A model generated the notes under the pieces. That model made no database searches. It worked only from the letters and a program-made list of their open reading frames with translations, and was not told where the DNA came from. A DNA stretch of 57,382 nt from MED-G78 sp964546275 (GTDB lineage: Bacteria > Pseudomonadota > Gammaproteobacteria > Magnimaribacterales > D2472). The position numbers and the translations under genes are program-made. Shown here piece after piece: positions 7,837 to 15,503 of this stretch (within the stretch, counting starts at the first letter, position 1; each line of letters starts with the position of its first letter). The DNA lies in assembly GCA_964546275.1 (NCBI GenBank), contig CAZJJG010000006.1, positions 1 through 57,382 on the forward strand, in the 5' to 3' direction.

Positions 7837-7984
7837 GTTTATTAATCCGGATATTAAATCTATAGATATAACCCATGAGCAATTTCAAAGGATGCAAGAT
7901 TTAGCAGATAATCATAATCAGTCTCTGGAATCAGTAATCTTCTTTGTTATTGAGCATGGTTTGGTAGCTCTTGAAAAGAGTTAA
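7829..7984 (+). CDS. Small protein, possible ribbon-helix-helix type (GTG start)
   Basis: A 51-codon frame beginning GTG at 7829, inside the stop region of the upstream gene (8-base overlap GTGAATAA), and ending exactly one base before the ATG of the MGMT-type gene. The product begins with a short strand-like segment (KSIDITHEQFQRM), then a helix (QDLADNHNQ) and a second helix (LESVIFFVIEHGLVALE). That pattern resembles a ribbon-helix-helix DNA-binding unit. The tight packing with both neighbours argues that it is translated. Function is not known; the RHH reading is a guess from the pattern. Confidence 0.5.
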   Translation: MNKFINPDIKSIDITHEQFQRMQDLADNHNQSLESVIFFVIEHGLVALEKS

Positions 7985-8251
7985 ATGCCTTCTAAATTTC
8001 AGATACTTGTATGGAATGAAATAGATAAGATAGATTCAGGACAAACTATCAGCTATAAACAGCTTGCCATAAATATCCAAAGACCAAATTCAGCTAGAGC
8101 AGTCGCTAACGCATGCGGCAAGAACCCAAACCCAATAAAAACACCTTGTCATAGAGTAATCAAGTCTAATGGCTCTATAGGTGGCTATAGTGGTAAAGGT
8201 GGTATTCAAGCTAAAAGAAAGTTACTTGCACAAGAGGGTGTTTATTTGTAA
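7985..8251 (+). CDS. MGMT-family DNA alkyltransferase, single-domain
   Basis: This 88-residue protein corresponds to the C-terminal DNA-binding/catalytic domain of O6-alkylguanine-DNA alkyltransferases (Ogt/Ada-C). It has the helix-turn-helix segment (ISYKQLA ... SARAVANACGKNP) and the active-site motif TPCHRV with Cys55, followed by GSIGGYSG. Alkyltransferase-like (ATL) proteins of similar size carry Trp instead of Cys at this position. This one keeps the cysteine and so could still accept an alkyl group. The usual N-terminal domain is absent. It starts immediately after the stop of the small gene at 7829-7984. Confidence 0.85.
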   Translation: MPSKFQILVWNEIDKIDSGQTISYKQLAINIQRPNSARAVANACGKNPNPIKTPCHRVIKSNGSIGGYSGKGGIQAKRKLLAQEGVYL

Positions 8252-8284
8252 GATTTTTACATAATCATTTTTTATCAACGGGCA

Positions 8285-10630
8285 ATGAAAAGAAAACTCA
8301 ATATTCATTTTTTAGTTTTAATCTTTCTATTCTCATGTGGCGGCGGTGGGGGTGGAACTTCTCCAGCTCCAGTTCCTCAAAATTCAGCACCTACAATTTC
8401 TGGCAATATTTCTGAAATAAGGGTTGGCGAAGCTTTAAATTTTCTACCTACAACAAATGATTCCGATGGGGATATCTTAACTTTTAGCATTACTGGAATG
8501 CCTGCTTGGGCCTCTTTTAATTCATCTTCAGGGCTATTAACCGGTATTCCTTTAGCTGAAGACCTAGGCTCTATATCAGCTATAACAATTTCAGTTACAG
8601 ATGGAGAGTTTAATGCTTCTATTGGACCTTTTAATCTTACTGTTACAGAGCCTATTTTCTTTATAAGTATTGGTGTGGACACCATAGATACATACAGAAA
8701 TATGGATTTTGAACTAAGTGGCTGCTTTATTACTAATGGTGATGCAGAGTGTTTAGATGCAGATGAGCTTCTTAGTGTAGATACAAATGGAACTTTTTCT
8801 TTTGAAGGAGGGCTTGAAACAGGCTCTAGTTATGAATTAAAAGTAGAAAGAAATCCAGGAAGACAAGAATGCTCTTTAGATAATGAAGAAGGAACTATTG
8901 GTTCAGAGGATAAAGTTGTATTTGTCAGCTGCCAAGCAGATGTATCAGCACCATTATTTGCTTTAGATAAAATGCATAAAATACGCCTAACTATGAGCAT
9001 TGATGAATGGAATAGATTTGTCTTAGATACAGAAAGAGCTAGATATACAAATGGTGATGCTAATGGACGAATTTCAGAATGGAATACTTGGAGTCATTCT
9101 GAAATATATAGACAGGTTGATTTTGAATACTTAGATGATGAAGGCAATACTCTTGAAAGTTATCCCAAAGTTGGATTTAAGATGAAGGGTAATACAAGTA
9201 GACAATGGCCAGAATATTTTTACTATCAAGATGACGGCACTTTAACTGCAAAACCAAAGCGATTTAGTTTTGGAATTAAATTCGATGAAGAGTTCGATGA
9301 AAATGAAGGAGTTTATTCATGTATTGATGCAACTGGTTTTCCAGGAGCAATTTCAGGCCATCCTTGTTATGACAGAATAGGTAAAGATCTTGAAGAAGTT
9401 CCTGAGAATGATGGAAGAGAATTTATGTCTCTTGAAAAACTATCTTTTAGATTTAATAGAGATGATCCGTCATATCAACGCGAACTTTTAGCGCATGACA
9501 TTTTAAATTCTATTGGGGTTCCTGCAGCTAGAGTTGCTCATGCAAATATAGAGCTTCATATTATTGGTGAGGGATATTTCTACGGAAAGCCTTTACCGCA
9601 AATTTTTAATATGGGTATTTACCAAATGGTAGAGCCGGTAGATAAACCTTTCTTAAAAAGATATTTTGGTAAAAATGGCTTTTTATTCAAAATAGGCGGC
9701 GGTGATCTAGCTGGATCAACCGAAGTGAATCCAAGTTGCGTACTTTATGAAGATGCAACTACTTATATAGATAGTCAGTTTTGTCAGATAGGCGTCGAGA
9801 AATCAGATCCAGATTCTAGAGAGGAGTGGCTTGGGAGCGGAAATTATTTAAACCCTGCTTTTGTAAATTCTGATATCAATGATGGAGGCGAAGAATCACA
9901 ATTTAGACCATACAAACCTAATTATGATTTGAAATCGAAGAAAAAAAGCATTGCTGAGGGAAGAATTTTATTACAAGACTTTATTAATTTTATCCAAACA
10001 TATCCAAGTGCAGCAGTTCTTGCAGATCAATTTGATGTTCAAGGTTTTATAAAGGCGCAGGCAGCAGAAATAGCAATTGGTGCAGTTGATCACTATGTAA
10101 GAGTTGCTAACAACTATTATCTTTATTTCAATCCTTTAACTGAGAAGTGGATTTATATGGTTAATGATTTTGATTTTGTTTTCAGAGATAGTCATGATGT
10201 TTCAGCTGGAGCTCCATCATGGTTCGCTGCATTTAGAGATATAGCTGGAACCTACGCTTTCCCTGCTAATGGCAAAGTTGATTGGGCAAGTAGGGAGCTT
10301 GGTAGCGTTAACCCTATCTTGTGGGACATTGTATTTTCTGAGCAAACTAATAAAGATTTACTTTATTCACAATTAAAATTAATTCTTGATGATCATCTGG
10401 ATTGGGAAACTCTAAGAAGTACTTTATCTGAAAGAAATGCTTTAGTTGAAAGTGCTATAAATGATACAGATGCAGGACTTCCTGACGGTTGTGGTTTTAT
10501 TTATGATTCTGCAGCTATAGATGCAAATTCTGGAACAACTTTGTGTGACTATGCCGATATATCGATTAAAAGATTTATTGAATTGCGAAAATCAGCCTTA
10601 CAGCAAGAGCTAAGCAATAATGGCTTTTAG
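8285..10630 (+). CDS. Lipoprotein with Ig/cadherin-like domain and CotH-like kinase domain
   Basis: A 781-residue exported lipoprotein: lipobox LFSC (Cys18) followed by a glycine run. Residues about 30-125 form a putative-Ig/cadherin-like repeat (NDSDGDILTFSITGMPAW, ISVTDGEFNAS). From about 225 onward the protein matches CotH-type proteins: VGFKMKGNTSRQW, SFGIKFDEEF, LSFRFNRDDPSYQRELLAHDI, IGVPAARVAHA, the GIYQMVEPVDKPFL segment and a late VNDFDFVFRD motif. CotH of Bacillus is an atypical protein kinase of spore coats; roles in marine gammaproteobacteria are unknown. Acidic residues that would bind metal in the D-F-D motif are present. Surface or periplasmic location is inferred. Confidence 0.75.
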   Translation: MKRKLNIHFLVLIFLFSCGGGGGGTSPAPVPQNSAPTISGNISEIRVGEALNFLPTTNDSDGDILTFSITGMPAWASFNSSSGLLTGIPLAEDLGSISAITISVTDGEFNASIGPFNLTVTEPIFFISIGVDTIDTYRNMDFELSGCFITNGDAECLDADELLSVDTNGTFSFEGGLETGSSYELKVERNPGRQECSLDNEEGTIGSEDKVVFVSCQADVSAPLFALDKMHKIRLTMSIDEWNRFVLDTERARYTNGDANGRISEWNTWSHSEIYRQVDFEYLDDEGNTLESYPKVGFKMKGNTSRQWPEYFYYQDDGTLTAKPKRFSFGIKFDEEFDENEGVYSCIDATGFPGAISGHPCYDRIGKDLEEVPENDGREFMSLEKLSFRFNRDDPSYQRELLAHDILNSIGVPAARVAHANIELHIIGEGYFYGKPLPQIFNMGIYQMVEPVDKPFLKRYFGKNGFLFKIGGGDLAGSTEVNPSCVLYEDATTYIDSQFCQIGVEKSDPDSREEWLGSGNYLNPAFVNSDINDGGEESQFRPYKPNYDLKSKKKSIAEGRILLQDFINFIQTYPSAAVLADQFDVQGFIKAQAAEIAIGAVDHYVRVANNYYLYFNPLTEKWIYMVNDFDFVFRDSHDVSAGAPSWFAAFRDIAGTYAFPANGKVDWASRELGSVNPILWDIVFSEQTNKDLLYSQLKLILDDHLDWETLRSTLSERNALVESAINDTDAGLPDGCGFIYDSAAIDANSGTTLCDYADISIKRFIELRKSALQQELSNNGF

Positions 10631-10643
10631 AAGCTTGATTTCA

Positions 10644-10671
10644 TTAACTTATAAGTAAATCAAGATATAAT
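10644..10671 (+). promoter_or_regulatory. Possible promoter with -10 seven bases before an ATG
   Basis: TTAACT (10644-10649) and a perfect TATAAT (10666-10671) are 16 bp apart. The ATG of the barrel gene follows at 10678, so transcription would start at or next to the start codon and the mRNA could be leaderless. No Shine-Dalgarno is seen. The -35 match is weak. Confidence 0.35.
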
Positions 10672-10677
10672 AGTGTT

Positions 10678-11367
10678 ATGAAAAACATTTATTTAGTCCT
10701 TATAGCAACGCTTTCATTTTCTCTTGTAGCAGATGAAGGTAGGTTAGGCAGAGACTCTAATGAATATCAATACACTTCATTTGGTTTTTCTTTTATTAGC
10801 GCTGAAGACGATGGTCTTGCATTAAATGCTTCATTAGCTTTACCTGGACCTTTATATGCAGTCTTTGAAAGAAGAGCTGATGGTGTAGATTTAGATACAG
10901 AGAGTTACGACAAAGTAGTGAACTCATTTAGAGTAGGTGCACATTCTGGTATAGGCGATATTCTTAATTCTATCTCTGCTAAAGGCATCTCTTTTAGTGT
11001 TGAAAACTTTCTTGATATTTATGCTGAGCTTGGTATAAAAACTTCAAGCTTGGAAGGTAAAATTAATGATTTTTCTGATGATGATCTTCAAGCAAATGCT
11101 ATTGCGGGAATTAGATTTGGTGACAGCAATGATTGGGAAGGAAAGCTGTTTGTAGATTTTTCAAAAGAATCAAATATTACCATTCTTGAATGTCAGGAAG
11201 AAATTTGCACACAAGAAATTAGCTATGTTTTAGCGAATGAAACCGATAGAAAATTTGGGGCTGAAGCTGTATTTAATATTAGCAAACATACTGCAATAAA
11301 TTTTAAAGCAATATCAAGCGATGTTCTTGATAGCTCATTTGAGATTGGATTTAGATTAACTTTTTAA
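10678..11367 (+). CDS. Predicted outer-membrane beta-barrel protein
   Basis: No named family recognised. The 229-residue protein has a signal peptide (about 1-18, ending LVADEG) and a series of amphipathic strands with alternating hydrophobic residues (YTSFGFSFI, LYAVFERRA, DIYAELGIKTS, AIAGIRFGD, GFRLTF), ending in phenylalanine as outer-membrane proteins do. A pair of cysteines (LECQEEICTQ) probably forms a loop disulphide. Its stop overlaps the stop of the convergent metallo-hydrolase gene by four bases. Proximity to the CotH lipoprotein may mean a shared cell-surface role, which is an inference. Confidence 0.55.
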   Translation: MKNIYLVLIATLSFSLVADEGRLGRDSNEYQYTSFGFSFISAEDDGLALNASLALPGPLYAVFERRADGVDLDTESYDKVVNSFRVGAHSGIGDILNSISAKGISFSVENFLDIYAELGIKTSSLEGKINDFSDDDLQANAIAGIRFGDSNDWEGKLFVDFSKESNITILECQEEICTQEISYVLANETDRKFGAEAVFNISKHTAINFKAISSDVLDSSFEIGFRLTF

Positions 11368-12014
11368 GATAGCGCTCTATCTGAAACAAAAGCATTATCA
11401 ATTCTTTCTTGACCAAAAGTTGATCCAGGTCCATGACCACAAACAAACTCTATATCACTACCTAACGGCCATAATTTAGTTGTAATTGAATCTAATAAAT
11501 CTTGATGATTGCCACCTGGAAGGTCTGTTCTGCCAATAGAGCCTCTAAACAAGACATCTCCAACAATAGCAAACTTGGAATCTTGATGCACAAAAATAAT
11601 ATGACCTGGCGTGTGGCCAGGGCAAAAATATATATCCAAAGATAAATTACCAACAGTAACTTTATCACCATCCTCAAACCAAATATCTGGAACAAATTTT
11701 GATGCAGGAATTCCTACCATGCGACCCTGCTCTTCGATGGTATCAATTAAAAATTGATCATCTCTATGAGGCCCTTCTATTTTTAAGTTAAGTATTCTTG
11801 AAAGCTCATAAGCACCGCCAGCATGATCAATATGAGCATGAGTTAAGAGAATTTTTTCTGGTATTAAATTATGTTGTTTGGCTGACTCAATTAATACATC
11901 TATCTCTCCACCAGGATCAACAAATGCACATTTATTTGTTTCTGTGCAATAAATAATGGGAGCATTCTGCTGAAATGGGGTTACTGGATTTATTAATGCT
12001 TTTATCTGTGACAT
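11364..12014 (-). CDS. gloC: Metallo-beta-lactamase-fold hydrolase, GloC/YcbL-type glyoxalase II
   Basis: A 216-residue MBL-fold enzyme with the metal motif THAHIDHAGG, then PGHTPGHI, GDVLFRGSIGRTD and CGHGPGSTFG, the pattern of the YcbL/GloC group that hydrolyses S-lactoylglutathione. The length fits this short type (classical glyoxalase II is about 250). It acts in the cytosol in methylglyoxal detoxification. It faces the beta-barrel gene convergently and is divergent from the crotonase gene, with a 40-bp shared upstream region. A related persulfide dioxygenase is the main alternative. Confidence 0.8.
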   Translation of the reverse strand: MSQIKALINPVTPFQQNAPIIYCTETNKCAFVDPGGEIDVLIESAKQHNLIPEKILLTHAHIDHAGGAYELSRILNLKIEGPHRDDQFLIDTIEEQGRMVGIPASKFVPDIWFEDGDKVTVGNLSLDIYFCPGHTPGHIIFVHQDSKFAIVGDVLFRGSIGRTDLPGGNHQDLLDSITTKLWPLGSDIEFVCGHGPGSTFGQERIDNAFVSDRALS

Positions 12015-12054
12015 TGTTACAATTAAATTACTTTATTAAAAATTAAAAAGCTCT

Positions 12055-12750
12055 ATGTCAATTCAATGCACCAAAGATGGAAAAGTTGCCAAAATTCATA
12101 TTGACTACCCTCCTGTAAATGCACTTGATTCAAGCAAATGGCTTCACTTATCAAATATTATAAATGATTTATCTGAAGACAAGTCGGTAAATGTCATAGC
12201 GATAACCGCTGGCGGCAAAGGTTTCTGTGGCGGTGCAGATAAAAGCGAAACCAATAAAGATATAGGATCTATTCCTAGGTTACATGATCATTTATGGAAA
12301 GCAGCAAGGAGCATACATGTATGTAATATTCCTGTTATAACAGCATGTCACGGTTATGCTTTTGGAGCAGGGGTTTTTATTCCAGCTGCAGGTGATTTTA
12401 TCTTGGCTTCCGAAGATGCTTACTTTGCTTATCCAGGTATTAATTTTAAGGTTATTGTCGGTGGGACTCATATGTCGAGATTATTCCCACTTAATGTAGT
12501 CAGAAAAATGATTTTAACTGGAGAGCCTCTTTATGCAAAAGAAGCATACGCCTATGGAGCTATAACCTCTATTCATAAAACCAGAGAAGATCTTCATAAT
12601 GCAACCTTTGAATTAGCAAAAATAATTTCTAGCAAGGATAGGCAATCATTACTTCTTGCAAAAAAGTCTCTTAACTCTATAGAAGCCATTGATATTGATG
12701 CTGGATTCAAGTCAGAACAACAACTAACAATGAATATTGATTCTGAATAG
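12055..12750 (+). CDS. Crotonase-superfamily protein lacking both hydratase glutamates
   Basis: A 231-residue enoyl-CoA hydratase/isomerase-fold protein. Oxyanion-hole segments are present (GFCGGAD at about 56-62 and GYAFGAG at 100-106), so it likely binds an acyl-CoA. The two catalytic glutamates of mitochondrial crotonase are not kept: the PE(I) position is Gly128 in YPGINF, and the second falls in NVVRKMILTG. The true reaction is therefore probably isomerisation, decarboxylation or hydrolysis rather than hydration. Two bases separate it from the 2-hydroxyacid dehydrogenase gene, so the two are probably co-expressed. Confidence 0.75.
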   Translation: MSIQCTKDGKVAKIHIDYPPVNALDSSKWLHLSNIINDLSEDKSVNVIAITAGGKGFCGGADKSETNKDIGSIPRLHDHLWKAARSIHVCNIPVITACHGYAFGAGVFIPAAGDFILASEDAYFAYPGINFKVIVGGTHMSRLFPLNVVRKMILTGEPLYAKEAYAYGAITSIHKTREDLHNATFELAKIISSKDRQSLLLAKKSLNSIEAIDIDAGFKSEQQLTMNIDSE

Positions 12751-12752
12751 TT

Positions 12753-13718
12753 ATGAAAGTATTAGTATCCTCTTTAACTGCAGAATATTTTGGTGATCAA
12801 ATCAGATCAGTTAATCCAGAAGTAGAATTAGTAGCTATTGATCCTAATAATATTGAAAATCCAGCTTGGAATAAAATAACTGAGTGCAACATATTTTTTT
12901 TAACTTATGAGTTTATGTTTGCTGCTGAACTCAATCCTGCAATAGAAACACCTTTGCTAAAATTATGCGAACAGATGGATTTTATCCAAACAGGCTACGC
13001 TGGTACAGATAGTTTATTGATTCAAAACATACTCAAAACTAAGGCTAAAGTAGCAAATGCTAGCGGTATTCATGCAATACCTATAGCCAATTACGTGTTA
13101 GCTCAAATGCTTAGATGGAATAAAAGAATTGATAAACATATTGACCTTCAAAGCCATGCCTCTTGGGAAGCTTTTGGAGGAGATGGAGAACTTACTTTTA
13201 AAAATATTTTAATCCTTGGTTACGGAGGTATTGGTCAAGAGGTTGCAAGACTTAGTAAAAGTTTTGGTATGCATGTAACAGCTACCAAACGAACTGCCTT
13301 TAATTGTCAATATGCTGATAGTATTCATCATCCTGATGAAATGTTAGAACTTCTTCCACATGCGGATTTTATTGTTTCCTGTTTGCCATCTTCAAAAGAT
13401 ACTGATGATGTTATTAATAAAGCTACTTTAGCTCTTATGAAAGAAACAGCTATGCTTATTAATGTTGGAAGAGGTAATGCAGTTCATGAGGATGATCTTG
13501 TTGAAGCATTAAATTCTAATCAAATTGCGTGCGCAGCATTGGACACAACAAAAATAGAGCCTTTGCCAACTCATTCTGATTTATGGAAAGCAAATAATTG
13601 CTTTATTTCATCGCATGATTCCGCACACTCACTTCATGCCATAAGCAGGATGAATGAACTATTTTGTACAAATTTATTGAATCATATTAATAAATTGCCT
13701 ATAAAAAACCTTATTTAA
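12753..13718 (+). CDS. D-isomer 2-hydroxyacid dehydrogenase
   Basis: A 321-residue NAD(P)-dependent dehydrogenase. The dinucleotide motif is GYGGIGQEVARL in a Rossmann domain. The catalytic arginine is in LINVGRGNAVHEDDL, the glutamate in IEPLP and the histidine in SSHDSAHS. The substrate (glyoxylate/hydroxypyruvate, phosphoglycerate or another 2-keto acid) cannot be told from the sequence. It begins two bases after the crotonase-like gene. This is a well-formed family member with all three catalytic residues. Confidence 0.8.
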   Translation: MKVLVSSLTAEYFGDQIRSVNPEVELVAIDPNNIENPAWNKITECNIFFLTYEFMFAAELNPAIETPLLKLCEQMDFIQTGYAGTDSLLIQNILKTKAKVANASGIHAIPIANYVLAQMLRWNKRIDKHIDLQSHASWEAFGGDGELTFKNILILGYGGIGQEVARLSKSFGMHVTATKRTAFNCQYADSIHHPDEMLELLPHADFIVSCLPSSKDTDDVINKATLALMKETAMLINVGRGNAVHEDDLVEALNSNQIACAALDTTKIEPLPTHSDLWKANNCFISSHDSAHSLHAISRMNELFCTNLLNHINKLPIKNLI

Positions 13719-13818
13719 TAGAATTTTATATAGATACCAGTCAATTTTTACTTTTATTTAATCTCATATCAGATAAAATGGCACCCTATAATATCGACTT
13801 ATCAAATAAGGAAAAATA

Positions 13819-14415
13819 ATGACAGATATCACCAGACCCACTAAAGAAGAGGCAATGGAAGCGGTAAAAACACTTATATCTTGGGCAGGAGATGATCCTA
13901 CTAGAGAGGGTTTATTAGAAACGCCTGACAGGGTAGCCAGATCTTATAAAGAATTTTTTAAAGGCTACAGTGAAGATCCAGAAGCAGCATTAGCTAAAAC
14001 CTTTGAAGAGGTTGAAGGCTATGATGAAATGGTTATTGTTAGAAATATCAGAGTTGAATCACACTGTGAACATCATATGGTTCCTATAATTGGAATTGCT
14101 CATGTTGGTTATATTCCTAATCAAAGAGTAGTAGGTATTAGTAAGCTTGCTAGAGTAGTTGATATATTTGGTAAACGCCTTCAAACGCAAGAAACAATGA
14201 CTGCACAAATAGCAGATACTATTAATAGAGTTCTTCAGCCTAAAGGAGTTGCAGTTGTTATTGATGCTGCTCATGAATGCATGTCTACAAGAGGCATCCA
14301 CAAAACAGAAGCTAGTACTGTAACGAGTAGAATGCTTGGAATGTTTCAAGTAAATCCTAAAACAAGAGCTGAATTTATGAATCTTATCGCGTCTGGTAAT
14401 AATTCATCAATGTAA
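13819..14415 (+). CDS. folE: GTP cyclohydrolase I
   Basis: A 198-residue enzyme converting GTP to 7,8-dihydroneopterin triphosphate, for folate and 7-deazaguanine/queuosine pathways. The zinc ligands Cys83, His86 and Cys154 (SHCEHH, HECMSTRG) have exactly the spacing of the E. coli ligands 110/113/181. Other family motifs are present (VGISKLARVVD, FGKRLQTQE). A TATAAT at 13787-13792 may be its -10 box, and AAGGAAAA precedes the ATG. Its stop overlaps the maf start (TAATG). The folE product is also the substrate for QueD-type enzymes, and a QueD-like gene follows maf. Confidence 0.95.
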   Translation: MTDITRPTKEEAMEAVKTLISWAGDDPTREGLLETPDRVARSYKEFFKGYSEDPEAALAKTFEEVEGYDEMVIVRNIRVESHCEHHMVPIIGIAHVGYIPNQRVVGISKLARVVDIFGKRLQTQETMTAQIADTINRVLQPKGVAVVIDAAHECMSTRGIHKTEASTVTSRMLGMFQVNPKTRAEFMNLIASGNNSSM

Positions 14416-15050
14416 TGACCACTAGGTCCCACTCTTTATTTATTAAACCTAATAAACCTCTTATTCTTGCATCTGGTTCAGCTAGCAGAAAAGTTATGCT
14501 TGAAGATGCTGGCGTTATATTTGATATTGTCATCTCAGATGTTGATGAATCAATTATCAAGCAAGAGATTTCATCACAACCCTTTAATAAACAAGTCATA
14601 GCATTAGCCTCAGCAAAAGCAGAAGTAGTTAGTCTACAATTTCCTAATGCGGTTGTAATTGGTGGCGATCAAATGTGCATCCTTGGTGATAAAATTTTTG
14701 ATAAACCAGGAACTAAAGAAAATGCAGTAAGAAATCTTAAAGAGCTGTCTGGAACTTCTCACTATCAATATAGTGGAATATGTTTATATCAAAATGGAGA
14801 AGCTATATGGACATATTCAGAGTACGCTACTATGAAGATGCATTCTCTATCAGAAATAGAAATTATTAATTATGTTGAAAAAGAGGACCCGACTGGTGCA
14901 GCTGGAGCTTATAAATTTGAATCTCTTGGATGTAACTTATTTGAATCAGTTGAAGGTTCTTCATATACCGTTAGAGGAATGCCGCTATTACCATTACTCA
15001 AAAAATTAAGAGAACTTGATATAATGAATTTAGAAAGCATAGAGGGTTAA
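14415..15050 (+). CDS. maf: Maf/YhdE-family nucleotide pyrophosphatase
   Basis: A 211-residue Maf-fold protein. The N-terminus has LILASGSASRK, followed by VDES, then VIGGDQMCILGDKIFDKP and the late VEGSSYTVRGMPLLPLL stretch. Known members hydrolyse dTTP/UTP or modified nucleotides and affect septum formation when overproduced. The motif here reads GSASRK where the usual one is A/SxSPRR. It starts inside the folE stop and ends 3 bp before the QueD-like gene, forming a tight operon. Confidence 0.8.
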   Translation: MTTRSHSLFIKPNKPLILASGSASRKVMLEDAGVIFDIVISDVDESIIKQEISSQPFNKQVIALASAKAEVVSLQFPNAVVIGGDQMCILGDKIFDKPGTKENAVRNLKELSGTSHYQYSGICLYQNGEAIWTYSEYATMKMHSLSEIEIINYVEKEDPTGAAGAYKFESLGCNLFESVEGSSYTVRGMPLLPLLKKLRELDIMNLESIEG

Positions 15051-15053
15051 GCA

Positions 15054-15503
15054 ATGAAAACATATCAGGTAATTAAGACCTTTGGAACTGAAAGAGGTTT
15101 TTCATGCGCATTTAGACAATGGAGAGCAGATTCAGCCTGTAATCTAATTCATGGATATAGTTTAGGCTTTAGGTTTACCCTTGAAGCTAAAAGCTTAGAT
15201 GATAGATCTTGGGTCTATGATTTTGGAAGTTTTACAGTAATTAAAAATTGGATTGAAGATCACTTTGATCATACATTTATTATTTCTCAAGATGATCCTG
15301 AATATGATTCTTTGAAAGATTTAGGTATTAAAGGTGTGGCTAAAATAGTTGAACTTGAAGCCGTTGGTTGTGAAAAATTTGCTGAAATGACTTACAACTT
15401 TTCAAGTCAGTGCATAGCTAATGAAACTAATCAAAGAGTTAAATTAATATCAGTTGAAGTTTTTGAGCATGGTGCAAATAGTGCAATATTTAAAAATACA
15501 TAA
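15054..15503 (+). CDS. QueD/PTPS-like protein with altered zinc site
   Basis: A 149-residue member of the 6-pyruvoyl/6-carboxy-tetrahydropterin synthase fold: WVYDFGSF, FDHTFII and a late EVFEHGANSA. The proposed catalytic cysteine is kept (Cys29, three residues before His33, as in QueD). Of the three zinc histidines only His33 remains: the first is Phe20 in SCAFRQW and the third is Tyr35 in IHGYSL. It lies downstream of folE, whose product is the family's substrate, so a role in pterin or 7-deazaguanine chemistry is likely, but the reaction may differ. Its end overlaps the cysS start. Confidence 0.75.
   Translation: MKTYQVIKTFGTERGFSCAFRQWRADSACNLIHGYSLGFRFTLEAKSLDDRSWVYDFGSFTVIKNWIEDHFDHTFIISQDDPEYDSLKDLGIKGVAKIVELEAVGCEKFAEMTYNFSSQCIANETNQRVKLISVEVFEHGANSAIFKNT

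Noticed and set aside
13719..13818. preQ1-type riboswitch before folE
   Set aside because: The region has only a loose resemblance at its end; the conserved hairpin loop and A-rich tail are missing. It looks like an ordinary promoter with TATAAT.
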